Of a stretch of DNA of 64,000 nt, positions 40,877-49,941 are shown piece by piece. Under the pieces are notes generated by a model. It was given only the letters and a program-made list of their open reading frames with translations. It ran no database searches and was not told the origin of the DNA. A program made the translations under genes and the position numbers. The DNA is from CAVZBW01 sp963778465 (lineage in GTDB: Bacteria; Actinomycetota; Acidimicrobiia; Acidimicrobiales; RAAP-2), in NCBI GenBank assembly GCA_963778465.1, contig CAVZUK010000003.1, positions 372,001 to 436,000 of the forward strand, in the 5' to 3' direction. Within the stretch, counting starts at the first letter, position 1. Every line of letters starts with the position of its first letter.

Positions 40877-42712
40877 ATGGAGCCGACGCAGACCTCGCGG
40901 GTCTTTTCCGATCGATACGAGCTCACGCACCTGATCGCGCGCGGGGGAATGGCCGACGTGTACCGGGCGAGGGACCGGTTGCTCGACCGCCCCGTCGCCC
41001 TGAAAGTCCTGTTCCCCGAGCTGTCGGTGGACCGCACCTTCGTCGAGCGCTTCCGTCGGGAGGCCCAGGCGGCCGCCAACCTCTTCCACCCGAACATCGT
41101 CCAGGTGTTCGACTGGGGCGAGGACGACGGGACCTACTTCATCGTCATGGAGTACATCGACGGGCAGCCCCTTTCGATGGTCCTGCGGGACACGGGCCCG
41201 ATGGAGGCGGTCCGGGCCGCGACGATCGTCGCCCCCGTCGCCGACGCACTCGACTACGCCCACCGGCGCGGCGTGGTCCACCGGGACGTCAAGCCCGGCA
41301 ACGTACTAATTGCCGAGGGGGGCGGGGTCAAGGTCACGGACTTCGGCATCGCGCGGGCGGTCAACACCGAGGAGAGCCTCACCCAGACGGGTGCCGTCAT
41401 GGGCACGGCCACCTACTTCTCGCCGGAGCAGGCCGAGGGCCACGGCGTCGACGCCCGCAGCGACATCTACTCGCTCGGGGTCGTCCTCTTCGAGATGCTG
41501 ACGGGCCGCCCACCGTTCCAGGGCGAGACGCCGGTGGCGGTCGCTTCCAAGCACGTCCGCGACATCCCCCCGATGCCGAGGGACCTCAACCCCTCGATCC
41601 CGGTCCCGCTCGAGAACATCGTGATGAAGGCGATGGCCAAGTCTCCCGACCAGCGGTACCCGACGGCCGAGGAGCTCCGCGCCGACCTGTTGCGTTTCAG
41701 CGACGGCCGTCCGGTGAGCGCCGAGCCCATCGCCGAGACGGGCGTCATGGCCACCGTCGGCCAGACCCAGGCCGTTGCCCCGGTGTCCGGGACGCAGGCC
41801 CTGCCGGCCGTCGACGGCCACCCCGATCAGGCCACCGAGGCCTCCCGCCGGCGCGTGCGGCGCCTCGCCCTGCTCCTCGCCGGGCTCGTCGTGGTGCTCG
41901 GCATCATCATCTACTTCCTGGGACAGGCCCTCGGCTACTGGAACTCCGGCCCCTCGGTCGTCGTCCCCGACGTGTCGGGCCAGACGGTGCCCGCGGCGAC
42001 GTACACCCTGGGCCACTCGGGATTCCACGTGACCGGCCAGCAGACCGTCACGAGCAACCAGGCGTCGGGGACGGTGGTCCGCACCCAACCACCAGCCAAG
42101 TCGTCGGCGACCAAGGGCTCCGACGTCACGCTCTACGTGAGTGGCGGGCCGGTCAAGGTGACCGTGCCCGACGTGACCAACCAGCTCCTGCTCAACGCGG
42201 AGTCGACGCTGCGTGCCCACCACCTGCGCTACACGGTCAACTCCGAACAGAGCAGCACGGCGGTGAACACCGTCACCCGTCAGACCCCGGCCGGAGGTCA
42301 GCGGGTTGGCGAGAACTCGGTCATCGCCCTCACCGTCTCGACCGGCCAGAGCTCAGTCCAGGTCCCCTCCGTCGCCGGGGACTCGCCCGGCACCGCCGGC
42401 GCGACGCTGGCCAACGCCGGCCTTCAAGTGGGCAACACCAGCTCCGAGACGTCGAACCAGTACGGCGCCGGCGTGGTCATCGGCACCGACCCGCCGGCCG
42501 GCAACACCGTTCTCAAGGGCAGCACGGTGAACCTCATCGTCTCGTCCGGTGCGCCCGCGACCACGACGACCGCACCGCCTCAGACCACCACGACGACACC
42601 GACGACGTCGCCGCCCCCCACGACGACACCGACGACGTCGCCGACCACCACCACGTCGCCGACGACCAGCACGAGCACGCCCTTCACGCTGCCCACCATC
42701 CCCGGCACGTAG
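40877..42712 (+). CDS. pknB: PknB-like Ser/Thr kinase with PASTA repeats
   Basis: A 611-residue transmembrane kinase. The kinase domain (10-275) has Lys43 (VALKVLF), catalytic loop HRDVKPGN with Asp137, and DFG at 155-157. The activation segment SLTQTGAVMGTATYFSPEQA contains the autophosphorylated threonines expected. One membrane helix lies near 332-355. Extracellularly there are three PASTA repeats (VVVPDVSGQTVPAATYTL, VTVPDVTNQLLLNAESTL, VQVPSVAGDSPGTAGATL), then a Thr/Pro-rich tail ending in FTLPTIPGT. M. tuberculosis PknB has four PASTA domains. PASTA repeats sense muropeptides and regulate growth and division. Confidence 0.95.
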   Translation: MEPTQTSRVFSDRYELTHLIARGGMADVYRARDRLLDRPVALKVLFPELSVDRTFVERFRREAQAAANLFHPNIVQVFDWGEDDGTYFIVMEYIDGQPLSMVLRDTGPMEAVRAATIVAPVADALDYAHRRGVVHRDVKPGNVLIAEGGGVKVTDFGIARAVNTEESLTQTGAVMGTATYFSPEQAEGHGVDARSDIYSLGVVLFEMLTGRPPFQGETPVAVASKHVRDIPPMPRDLNPSIPVPLENIVMKAMAKSPDQRYPTAEELRADLLRFSDGRPVSAEPIAETGVMATVGQTQAVAPVSGTQALPAVDGHPDQATEASRRRVRRLALLLAGLVVVLGIIIYFLGQALGYWNSGPSVVVPDVSGQTVPAATYTLGHSGFHVTGQQTVTSNQASGTVVRTQPPAKSSATKGSDVTLYVSGGPVKVTVPDVTNQLLLNAESTLRAHHLRYTVNSEQSSTAVNTVTRQTPAGGQRVGENSVIALTVSTGQSSVQVPSVAGDSPGTAGATLANAGLQVGNTSSETSNQYGAGVVIGTDPPAGNTVLKGSTVNLIVSSGAPATTTTAPPQTTTTTPTTSPPPTTTPTTSPTTTTSPTTSTSTPFTLPTIPGT

Positions 42713-42718
42713 CCGTCG

Positions 42719-42740
42719 GATCCGGCGGCGACGCCGGATC
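42719..42740. terminator. Hairpin between convergent pknB and trpG
   Basis: GATCCGGCG and CGCCGGATC form a perfect 9-bp stem with a 4-nt loop, directly after the pknB stop and before the 3' end of trpG (42763). There is no T-run on either strand, as is common for high-GC actinobacterial terminators. A second overlapping stem (GGATC/GATCC) lies just beyond. Confidence 0.5.
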
Positions 42741-42762
42741 GCCGCCGATCCGTGTCCGAGCG

Positions 42763-43359
42763 CTAGCGGGCGGCCCCCTCGAGGGCCAGCTGCTCGAGGA
42801 AGTTGTCGAGGAGCGAGGGCCCACTCGGCGTGAGGATCGACTCGGGGTGGAACTGGACGCCCTCGATCGGGAGCGTCCGGTGCCGCAGCCCCATGATCAC
42901 CCCGTCGGACGTCCTCGCCGTGACGTCCAGCTCCGGCGGGACGGAGTCGGGCGCCACCACCAGGGAGTGGTAGCGCGTCGCGACGAAGGGGTTGGGCAGG
43001 CCGCGGAAGATCCCCGATCCGTCGTGGTGGATCTCCGACGTCTTGCCGTGCATCAGGGCGGGAGCGGCCACGATCCGCCCGCCAAAGGCCTGGCCGATGC
43101 ACTGGTGCCCGAGGCAGACGCCGAGCAGCGGGATGGTGCTCCCGACGTCCACGACGGCCTCCATGCTGATCCCGGCGCTCTCGGGCCGTCCCGGCCCCGG
43201 GGAGATCACGACGGCGTCCGGCTCGATCCGGCGGATGGCGTCGACCTCGATGGCGTCGTTGCGGAAGACCTCGGGCTCGGCGCCGAGCTCTCCCAGCTCC
43301 TGCACCAGGTTGTAGACGAAGGAGTCGTAGTTGTCGATGACGAGGATCCGTGCGCCCAT
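42763..43359 (-). CDS. trpG: Glutamine amidotransferase component of anthranilate/aminodeoxychorismate synthase
   Basis: A 198-residue class I glutamine amidotransferase with Cys82 in GVCLGHQCIGQ and the His171/Glu173 pair in FHPESILT. VIDNYDSFVYNLVQELGEL at the N-terminus is typical of TrpG/PabA. It hydrolyses glutamine and supplies ammonia to the chorismate-using partner (TrpE or PabB). The partner is not in the window. Placement between pknB and crgA on the opposite strand is conserved in actinobacteria and is the reason for the symbol; the protein may serve both tryptophan and folate synthesis. Confidence 0.93.
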   Translation of the reverse strand: MGARILVIDNYDSFVYNLVQELGELGAEPEVFRNDAIEVDAIRRIEPDAVVISPGPGRPESAGISMEAVVDVGSTIPLLGVCLGHQCIGQAFGGRIVAAPALMHGKTSEIHHDGSGIFRGLPNPFVATRYHSLVVAPDSVPPELDVTARTSDGVIMGLRHRTLPIEGVQFHPESILTPSGPSLLDNFLEQLALEGAAR

Positions 43360-43471
43360 CCCGATGGATCGTACAAGCGCCGGGAGGGGCGGACGGCCCC
43401 GCCCCCGCGACGCAGCCCCCTGCCACGGGCCGCCCTCCACCGGGCGTCGGGGGATCGGTAGTCTCACCGAG

Positions 43472-43846
43472 ATGGCGTCCAAGTCCTCGTCGGGCCCGGG
43501 GCGGGCACAGCGCAAGGGCCGCTCGGCCGCCGGCCGGGCCGGCCCCAAGGGCGCGCCCGCGACGAAGAGCGAGCCGTCCAAGAGCTCGAGCTCCAAGGGT
43601 GGATCCCGGGTGGGGCGGTATACGCCGCCGGAGGTGAGCGGGCGCTACACCCCGCCCCTGCCGCGCAAGGTGCGGCGCAGCCCGGCCTGGCACGGCGTGG
43701 CGATCCTCGTCCTGCTGATCCTCGGCGTGTTGATGATCCTGCTCAACTACCTGAGCGTGTTGCCCGGCTCCGTGTCCGGCTGGTACCTGGTGGGAGGGCT
43801 GGGCCTGCTCCTCGCCGGGTTCCTGGTCGCCACCCGCTACCGCTGA
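43472..43846 (+). CDS. crgA: Cell division protein CrgA
   Basis: A 124-residue protein. The N-terminal 65 residues are basic and Ser/Lys-rich, followed by the CrgA core: SGRYTPPLPRKVRRSPAW, a membrane helix (VAILVLLILGVLMILLNYL), a short loop LPGSVSGWY and a second helix ending VATRYR. CrgA is restricted to Actinobacteria, binds FtsZ, FtsQ and PBPs at the septum and links septation to peptidoglycan synthesis. The long N-terminus is somewhat larger than the 93-residue mycobacterial form. It completes the syntenic block with pknB and trpG. Confidence 0.93.
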   Translation: MASKSSSGPGRAQRKGRSAAGRAGPKGAPATKSEPSKSSSSKGGSRVGRYTPPEVSGRYTPPLPRKVRRSPAWHGVAILVLLILGVLMILLNYLSVLPGSVSGWYLVGGLGLLLAGFLVATRYR

Positions 43847-43868
43847 CCCGCGTCGGCGTCCGGCCCGA

Positions 43869-45047
43869 TCAGCCCAGGCGCTCGAGGATGGTGGCGTTGG
43901 CCATGCCCCCGCCCTCGCACATGGTGAGGAGCCCGTAGCGTCCGCCCGTGCGCTCCAGCTCGTTGAGCAGGGTGGCCGTCAGCTTGGCACCCGAAGCACC
44001 GAGAGGGTGTCCCAGCGCGATCGCCCCCCCGTTGACGTTGACCTTGGCCATGTCCGGACGCAGCTCCTTGTCCCACGCCAGGATGACCGAGGCGAAGGCC
44101 TCGTTGATCTCCACCAGGTCGATGTCCTCGAGACCCATCTTGGCCCGCTCGAGCACGAGCCGGGTCGCCGGGATCGGGCCCGTCAGCATCGTGATCGGGT
44201 CCACCCCCACCACGGCGAAGGTGTGGAACCGGGCCCGGGGGCGGTACCCGAGGGCGTTGGCGCGCTCCTCGCTCATGATGAGCACGGCAGCGGCCCCGTC
44301 GGTGATCTGTGAGGAGTTGCCCGCCGTGATCCTTCCGTCCTCCCGGAAGGCGGGTCGGAGCGCCGCCAGCCGCTCGACCGTCGTGTCCGGGCGGATCCCC
44401 TCGTCTCGATCGAGCACGTCGTCGGTCTCGTTGCCCTCGTCATCTCGCACCGCGAGGGCGACGATCTCGTTGGCGAAGCGACCCTCCTCGGTCGCTCGCG
44501 CCGCCAGCAGCTGGCTGCGGGCCCCGAAGGCATCGAGGTCCTGCCGGCTGAGGTCCCAGCGATCGGCGATCAGCTCGGCCGCGATGCCCTGGCTGACGAG
44601 CCCGCCTTGGGCGGCATAGCGGTCGCGCACCCTCGGCCCGAAAGGGAAGCCGAGCTCTCGCACGACCGAGGCGCCCATCGGGGTGTGGGTCATGGCCTCG
44701 ACGCCGCCGGCCACGACGATGTCGTAGGCACCGGCCATGACGCCCTGCGCGGCGAAGTGCAGCGCCTGTTGGGAGGAGCCGCACTGACGGTCGATGGTCG
44801 TCGCCGGTACCGACTCGGGCCACCCGGCGGCCAGCACCGCGTTGCGCCCGACGTTGAGGGCCTGCTCGCTCACCTGCATGACGCAGCCCATGATCACGTC
44901 CTCGACGAGCGCCGGGTCGAGGTCGTTGCGGCGCTGCAACGCGATCAACGGCTCGGAGGCGAGGTCGACGGCGTGCCAGCCTCGAAGCTTGCCGTTGCGC
45001 TTGCCGCCCGGGGTGCGAACGGCGTCGACGATCACCGCGGTCGCCAT
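43869..45047 (-). CDS. Acetyl-CoA acyltransferase (thiolase)
   Basis: A 392-residue thiolase. Nucleophile Cys89 is in IDRQCGSSQQ. NEAFAS, GGAIALGHPLGASGAK and the second catalytic cysteine in LLTMCEGGGMANAT are in order. It is clearly a paralogue of the thiolase at 11656-12828 (same subfamily with TAGNSSQI(S/T)DGAAAVL). It cleaves 3-ketoacyl-CoA in fatty-acid or sterol side-chain breakdown. The ATG at 45047 follows GAAGGTGG. Its immediate neighbour upstream is an SDR on the same strand, which may act on related substrates. Confidence 0.92.
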   Translation of the reverse strand: MATAVIVDAVRTPGGKRNGKLRGWHAVDLASEPLIALQRRNDLDPALVEDVIMGCVMQVSEQALNVGRNAVLAAGWPESVPATTIDRQCGSSQQALHFAAQGVMAGAYDIVVAGGVEAMTHTPMGASVVRELGFPFGPRVRDRYAAQGGLVSQGIAAELIADRWDLSRQDLDAFGARSQLLAARATEEGRFANEIVALAVRDDEGNETDDVLDRDEGIRPDTTVERLAALRPAFREDGRITAGNSSQITDGAAAVLIMSEERANALGYRPRARFHTFAVVGVDPITMLTGPIPATRLVLERAKMGLEDIDLVEINEAFASVILAWDKELRPDMAKVNVNGGAIALGHPLGASGAKLTATLLNELERTGGRYGLLTMCEGGGMANATILERLG

Positions 45048-45123
45048 GTCCACCACCTTCTTTCACGACCGTCGGCCCGCAATCGGTCGGCGGTCTCGTC
45101 GGCTCCGCCGTTCGGAGCCCCGG

Positions 45124-46089
45124 TCATGCTAATTGCGTCGACCCGGCGGACCCCCCGTCCAGCCCGTAGTGGACACCGGTCAAACGGTTGGACTCCTCCC
45201 ACAGCCGGGCCGCCAGGTCCCGCCGGTGCGACGCCGGGCTCGAGCGCACGCGGCTCGCCGGGCCGACGAGCTGGAGCAGCCCGCCGGGCCCGTAGCACTC
45301 GCCGCCGCGAACGTCGGGGGCCGTGGCCGCCCGGAGGATGGGCTGCGCGCCGCTCGTCGCCGAGTGGCCGAGCCATCGACCGGCCAGGCGGCCCATCCGT
45401 TGTACGTACCTGGGGCGGCCGGTCAGTGGCCCGCTCGCCACGAGGTTGGTGCGCGTCCAACCGGGGTGCGCCGCCACGGCCAGTGCGTCGGCTCTCGCCT
45501 GCTCGAACCGCCGTTCGAGCTCGTGGGTGAAGAGGAGGTTGGCGAGCTTGGACGTCCCGTAGGAGGTCCACCGGCGGTAGGGCTCGGGGTGGGCGGGATC
45601 GGCGCCGTTGAGTCGCCCCATGCGGTGCATCGGCGAGGTGACCGTGATCACCCTCGCCCCCGGTGTCCCGAGCAGGGGCGGCAGCAGGAGACCGGTCAGG
45701 GCGTAGTGGCCGAGGTGGTTGGTCGCGAATTGCAGCTCGTAGCCGTCGGCGGACGAGAGGCGGGGCGGGCCCATGACGGCCGCGTTGTTGACGAGGACGT
45801 CGAGGCGGTCGTGGTTCTCCGAGTACTCGTCGGCGGCTCGCCGGACGGACTCCAGGCTCGCGAGGTCGAGGATGAGGATCTCGAGGGTTGGCCCGTCCAC
45901 GACCGAGCGGAGGTGAAAGGCGGCGGCCTTGGCGCGGATCTCATCGCGGCACGCCATGACCACCCTCGCGCCGTGGGCGGCGAGCCCGACCGCCGTCTCG
46001 AGGCCGACACCGCTGTTGGCGCCGGTGACGACGGCGGTCTTGCCCGTCAGATCGGGAACGTCCGACGAACCCCAGGCGCGTTCGGGCAC
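45124..46089 (-). CDS. SDR, protochlorophyllide reductase/retinol dehydrogenase-like
   Basis: A 321-residue SDR. The motif TGANSGVGLETAVGLAAHGA, NNAAVMGPPRL and FATNHLGHYALTGLLLPPLL, and the catalytic YGTSKLANLLFTHEL place it in the RDH/POR-like SDR subgroup common in mycobacteria. It reduces carbonyls with NADPH. The C-terminal 60 residues (GGECYGPGGLLQLVGPASRV) are typical of the group. The substrate is unknown. Confidence 0.9.
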   Translation of the reverse strand: MPERAWGSSDVPDLTGKTAVVTGANSGVGLETAVGLAAHGARVVMACRDEIRAKAAAFHLRSVVDGPTLEILILDLASLESVRRAADEYSENHDRLDVLVNNAAVMGPPRLSSADGYELQFATNHLGHYALTGLLLPPLLGTPGARVITVTSPMHRMGRLNGADPAHPEPYRRWTSYGTSKLANLLFTHELERRFEQARADALAVAAHPGWTRTNLVASGPLTGRPRYVQRMGRLAGRWLGHSATSGAQPILRAATAPDVRGGECYGPGGLLQLVGPASRVRSSPASHRRDLAARLWEESNRLTGVHYGLDGGSAGSTQLA

Positions 46090-46157
46090 GGCCTCCTTCT
46101 AGCCGATGTGCCGACCGGGCGCTCGGGGCGGAGGCCCGACATGGCCCGGTCTCTGGC

Positions 46158-47117
46158 TCAGCCGATGTGCTCCGCCGGCACCTGGCCCAGCCGACCGGCC
46201 TGGTAGTCCTCAAAGGCCTGCTGCAGCTCGGCGCGGGTGTTCATGACGAAGGGTCCGTAGGCGGCGACTGGCTCGCGGATGGGGCTGCCGCCGAGCACGA
46301 GCACGTCCAGCTCGCGCGCGGGACCCTCCTGTTCGGCATCGGCGACCAGCTCGATGGCGTCGCCGGGACCGTGCACCGCCAGCTGGCCGGTCCGAATCGG
46401 CCGGCGCTCGGCACCCACGGCGCCCTGGCCAGACAGCACGTAGACCAGCGCGTTGAACTCCTGCGGCCACGGCAGCACCAGCCGGGCCCCCGCTTGCACC
46501 GTGACGTGTGCCAGCGAGATCGGCGTGTGCGTGATGCCCGGACCGTCGAAGCCGCCCACGCTGCCGGCGATCACCCGCACCAGCGCACCGCCGTCGGGCG
46601 AGCTGACGAGGGTGACCCCCTCGGCGTGAATGTCCTGGTACCGGGGAGAGACCATCTTGTCGGCGGACGGCAGGTTGACCCAGAGCTGCACGCCGTGGAA
46701 CAGCCCGCCCCGCGCCACCTCCTCGTCGGGGGGACGCTCGATGTGCAGGATGCCCTTCCCGGCCGTCATCCACTGGGTGGCACCGTTCGTGATGAGGCCG
46801 CCGCCGCCGATGGAGTCCTGGTGCTGGAAGGTCCCGTCGATCATGTAGGTCGCCGTCTCGAAGCCCCGGTGGGGGTGCCACGGCGTCCCCTTGGGCTCGC
46901 CGGGCGCGTACTCCACCTCCCCCATCTGGTCCATGTGGATGAAGGGGTCGAGCTCGGACAGGTCTACCCCGGCAAAGGCGCGGCGCACGGGAAAGCCCTC
47001 TCCCTCGAAGCCCGCCGGGGCCGTGGTCACCGACCTGACGGGTCGGACGGCAGTCGTCGGGTCCGGGACGGCCAGACGCGGCAGGGTCAACAGGTCCTTC
47101 ACGGTGACAGCGGGCAT
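46158..47117 (-). CDS. Pirin-family protein
   Basis: A 319-residue bicupin. The N-terminal cupin contains the metal-site motif GTPWHPHRGFETATYMIDG and later GKGILHIERPP. The C-terminal cupin has ALVYVLSGQGAVG. Bacterial pirins may act as quercetinase-like dioxygenases or as regulators; actual substrates are rarely known. The ATG at 47117 follows GAGAGGAGTT, which settles the start. Confidence 0.9.
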   Translation of the reverse strand: MPAVTVKDLLTLPRLAVPDPTTAVRPVRSVTTAPAGFEGEGFPVRRAFAGVDLSELDPFIHMDQMGEVEYAPGEPKGTPWHPHRGFETATYMIDGTFQHQDSIGGGGLITNGATQWMTAGKGILHIERPPDEEVARGGLFHGVQLWVNLPSADKMVSPRYQDIHAEGVTLVSSPDGGALVRVIAGSVGGFDGPGITHTPISLAHVTVQAGARLVLPWPQEFNALVYVLSGQGAVGAERRPIRTGQLAVHGPGDAIELVADAEQEGPARELDVLVLGGSPIREPVAAYGPFVMNTRAELQQAFEDYQAGRLGQVPAEHIG

Positions 47118-47347
47118 GGCAACTCCTCTCAATCTTGGCGGGCGCGAAGGGCGGTGGGCGAAGCCGCGACAACCCCTCTCGTCACGTGGGTGGCGCTCTC
47201 CGGATCTCCGTCGAGATCCCACCGAGCCCATCCTCGATCCGCTTGTCTTCAACGCCCTGGAGAGCCCGGGGATTCCAGCGGGTCTTCCGGCCGGCGCGCG
47301 CTCCCGGCGTTCCGGGGATCGTGGAACGGCGCAGCAGCGGACCGAGG

Positions 47348-47767
47348 TCAGGGCCCAGTCTGGGCGCCGGCCAGAGCGTCCGCCAGCGCACGGATACCGG
47401 CCAGCCGCTGCGTGAGGTCGTCGGAGAGTCCGTAGCGCTCGGCGAGGGCCGCGGGATCGGTGTAGCTCACCTTCGTCTGGCCCCGGTCGTCCCAGACGAG
47501 GATCTTGAGCGGAAGGTCGAGGGCGGAGAGGGGGGCGGACTCCATGACGGGCGTGCCCCCCGCCGGGTTACCGAAGAGGACGAGGGTGGTGTCGCGGAGC
47601 GCGAGTCCGGCCTGCTCGGCCTCGCGCCGTTGGTCGATGACCGCGAAGACCTTCATCCCTCGGTCAGCGACCATCGTCGTGAGCTGCTCGACGATCTCGG
47701 ACACGGGTCGGGGAGCGAGCTTTGTGACGATCCCGCTCGCTGTGCCGGGCGTCCCCGACGCGCTCAT
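47348..47767 (-). CDS. DUF302-domain protein
   Basis: A 139-residue protein with the DUF302 pattern: PVSEIVEQLTTMVADRGMKV, FAVIDQRREAEQAGLALRDT, TLVLFGNPAGGTPVMESAP and LPLKILVWDD. The family has a compact alpha/beta fold, binds small molecules or haem-like ligands in some cases, and is often near redox or stress genes. The ATG overlaps the stop of the upstream hemerythrin gene (ATGA), so they are coupled. Confidence 0.85.
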   Translation of the reverse strand: MSASGTPGTASGIVTKLAPRPVSEIVEQLTTMVADRGMKVFAVIDQRREAEQAGLALRDTTLVLFGNPAGGTPVMESAPLSALDLPLKILVWDDRGQTKVSYTDPAALAERYGLSDDLTQRLAGIRALADALAGAQTGP

Positions 47768-48435
47768 CGAGCCTGACCCCCACCACGGATCGCCGCCATT
47801 TCCTCGGCGTAGGCGTCGGACCCCCCGCTCTTCCACATCTCGGCGACGGGCGGAGGGATCCTCGCGAGCATCGCCTCCTGGATGTCGGGGGGCATCCCCT
47901 CGTAGGCGATCCCGAAGGGCAACCAGAGGCGGGGCCCCTCGTAGCGGGAGAGCCCCTGGCTCGGCATGGCCCCCCACTCGGGCGGGGTGATGACCCGTGC
48001 CGCGATCGGGAGCACGTGCTCCTCCTCGTCAACGAGGTGCTGGTCGGTCGACTGGAGGAGCGCCCCGCACGCCGCGGCCACCGCTTCGCCGTCCGCCTTG
48101 GAAGCGGACTGGCCGAAGCGCGCTACCGCGTGCTGGGCGACCTCGATGCCCTCGGCGACGGCATGGTGCTGTTCTTCCATCCGCGCGAACAGCCCATCCT
48201 CCTCGGGCACCCGCTCGGCGAGCAGCGGGTAGAGGAGCTCGTCCTCCCCGATGTGGTGCTCGTGGAGGAGCCAAAGGGCGTCGGCGAGGTAGTCGGCGAG
48301 GAGTCGCGATCGCTCGGTGTCCCCCTCACGAACCGACGCGATCTGCCCGGGCGCGTCGGCGAGCACACGTTGGAACGAGCGGTGCAGCGCGACCATGTCC
48401 CGGGTGTCGAGGAGGGTGGGGTCTTCGGTCGACAT
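47764..48435 (-). CDS. Hemerythrin HHE-domain protein
   Basis: A 223-residue protein with the hemerythrin diiron four-helix bundle in the first 150 residues. Candidate ligands are His in MVALHRSFQRVL, the HEHHIGEDELLYPLL segment, EEQHHAVAEGIE and DQHLVDEEEHVLPI. The C-terminal 70 residues are a tail of unknown role. Actinobacterial homologues sense or scavenge O2, NO or peroxide. AGGAGAG precedes the ATG at 48435. It is translationally coupled to the DUF302 gene. Confidence 0.88.
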   Translation of the reverse strand: MSTEDPTLLDTRDMVALHRSFQRVLADAPGQIASVREGDTERSRLLADYLADALWLLHEHHIGEDELLYPLLAERVPEEDGLFARMEEQHHAVAEGIEVAQHAVARFGQSASKADGEAVAAACGALLQSTDQHLVDEEEHVLPIAARVITPPEWGAMPSQGLSRYEGPRLWLPFGIAYEGMPPDIQEAMLARIPPPVAEMWKSGGSDAYAEEMAAIRGGGQAR

Positions 48436-48460
48436 TCGGATCTCTCTCCTTTGGTGCGAG

Positions 48461-48541
48461 TTGCTGTCGAGTTGTTGCCGGCGAGTTGTCGTTGCCGGCG
48501 AGTTGCTGTTGCTGTCGAATTGCTGTTGCTGTCGAGTTGGT
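48461..48541. repeat. Short tandem GTTGCTGTCGA-type repeats
   Basis: Units of GTTGCTGTCGAGTT, GTTGCCGGCGAGTT and GTTGCTGTCGAATT alternate over about 80 bp upstream of the hemerythrin gene. On the minus strand this reads (CAACTCGACAG...)n and would lie in the leader of the hemerythrin transcript or in the tail of the DinB-like gene frame. The array is imperfect but conspicuous. Confidence 0.6.
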
Positions 48542-48565
48542 AGCGAACGGTCGGTCGCCCCGGGC

Positions 48566-49116
48566 CTAGCGGCCCTCGTGCGCGCCCGGCCCTCGGCCCG
48601 ATCCATCCGGCGCGGCGATCTGGGACTGGATGTCCATGAGGTGATGGCGCATCTCGTGGAGGGTGTGGACGGCGACCCAGCGCAGGGACCGCTCGCGGGA
48701 GCGGGATAGTTGTAGACGACCGTACGGTCCCAGGCGGCGGGCGGCATCCGGTCGAGCACGTTGGCGAAGAGTGCGGCACCGTCGCGGAGTTGCCTTGAGA
48801 CGTCGCCCGGGTCCTGCTCCGCGTACCCCTCGAACTCGACGCGCTCGTCGCGACCGATCGGGTAGAAGGAGGGTAGGTCGATCCAACGGGCGGCGAGGAC
48901 CCTCTCGCGTTGCGCAAAAAGGACGTCGCGCACGTGGCAACCATATTCCAATGGCGCCCAGGTCTCGGCCTGACGCCTGCTTCGGAGGTCCGCGTCGCCG
49001 TCGGTCAGGATCCGCGCCATGCCGTCGGCGCCCGCCACGATGGCTGGGGCGGCGAGAGGCGCGTCATCCAGGCGGAAGGAGAAGTCGCAACTCTCGCAGC
49101 GGTACACGGTCTGCAA
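48566..49116 (-). pseudogene. DinB-family protein interrupted by one frameshift
   Basis: From the ATG at 49116 the protein starts MQTVYRCESCDFSFRLDD, continues TWAPLEYGCHVRDVLFAQRE and PAAWDRTVVYNYP, then near 48709 the frame shifts by one base. The expected ending RERSLRWVAVHTLHEMRHHL is read in another frame and ends at a stop at 48566. Histidines in GCHVRD and HEMRHHLMD are the usual DinB metal ligands. The N-terminal CESC pair is unusual for DinB proteins. The single shift may be a sequencing error. Confidence 0.75.
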
Positions 49117-49145
49117 CGCTACCGGCGCACCAGGCTGTCGAGGCA

Positions 49146-49941
49146 GTGGACTCCACTCCTCGGGAAGCCAAGGAGACGTCGGATCTCATCGGGCAGCGAT
49201 ACCTCATCCGGTTCCAGGAGGACACGCGGCGCCACCGGCCACGGTGGATCCGGGTGATCGTCGAGTTCGCGGCTACGTTCATCCTCGTCACGGTCGCCGC
49301 CGGATCGGGAGTGATCAACCACTACGTGGGTGGAGGTCCGATCAGCCGGACGGCCGCGGTGATCGCCCCGGGGGCCATCGTGATGGCCCTGATCTGTGCC
49401 CTCGGGCCGCTCTCGGGGCTGCACATCAACCCGGCGGTGACTTTCGCCTCCGCTTCCCGCAAGGTGTTCAAGGCGGCCTGGCACCTACCTCGCGGCCCAG
49501 ATGGCGGGCGCCATCCTGGCCGCCCTCTTCCTGCAGGCCATGTACCGGCACGTCTCCTCCGGCGGCACCTACCCGATCGCCCGCCCCGGGGGGGATGGCG
49601 GTCCCTCTTCATGGAGATCGTCCTCACCGCCATCCTGGTCTCGGTCATCCTCCACACGGCGACGGGCTATCGCAGCATCGGGCACAACGCCGCGCTCGCC
49701 GTCGGGGCGACGGTCGTGCTGCTCGGCCTCTTCGCCAGCCCATCAACCGGGCTTCGATGAACCCGGCCCGCAGTCTCGTCCCGACATCGTGAGCCTCGAC
49801 TTCACCGGGTGGTGGATCTACATCGTCGGCCCGATCGTCGGGGCGGCGATAGCCGTCATGCTCATCGGTCTCGTCTGTGGCTTCCCCGACAAGGGCGAGC
49901 GGGAGGCCGCCGAGGGTGGGGCCCTTCCCCTCGGCAAGTAG
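49146..49941 (+). pseudogene. Aquaporin-family channel with several frameshifts
   Basis: Read across frames the protein is a complete MIP channel: VIVEFAATFILVTVAAGSGV, HINPAVTFAS (first NPA), then after a shift near 49480 QMAGAILAALFLQAMYRHVS, a shift in a run of seven G near 49596, GWRSLFMEIVLTAILVSVIL, a shift near 49740, SMNPARSL (second NPA), a shift near 49785 and DIVSLDFTGWWIYIVGPIVG. Four single-base changes, at least one at a G run, would repair it. Either it is a recent pseudogene or the assembly is wrong here. Most similar in layout to the intact copy at 7723-8541. Confidence 0.75.

Noticed and set aside
44607..45530. Plus-strand 307-residue frame opposite the thiolase
   Set aside because: A shadow of the minus-strand thiolase, which has all catalytic motifs.
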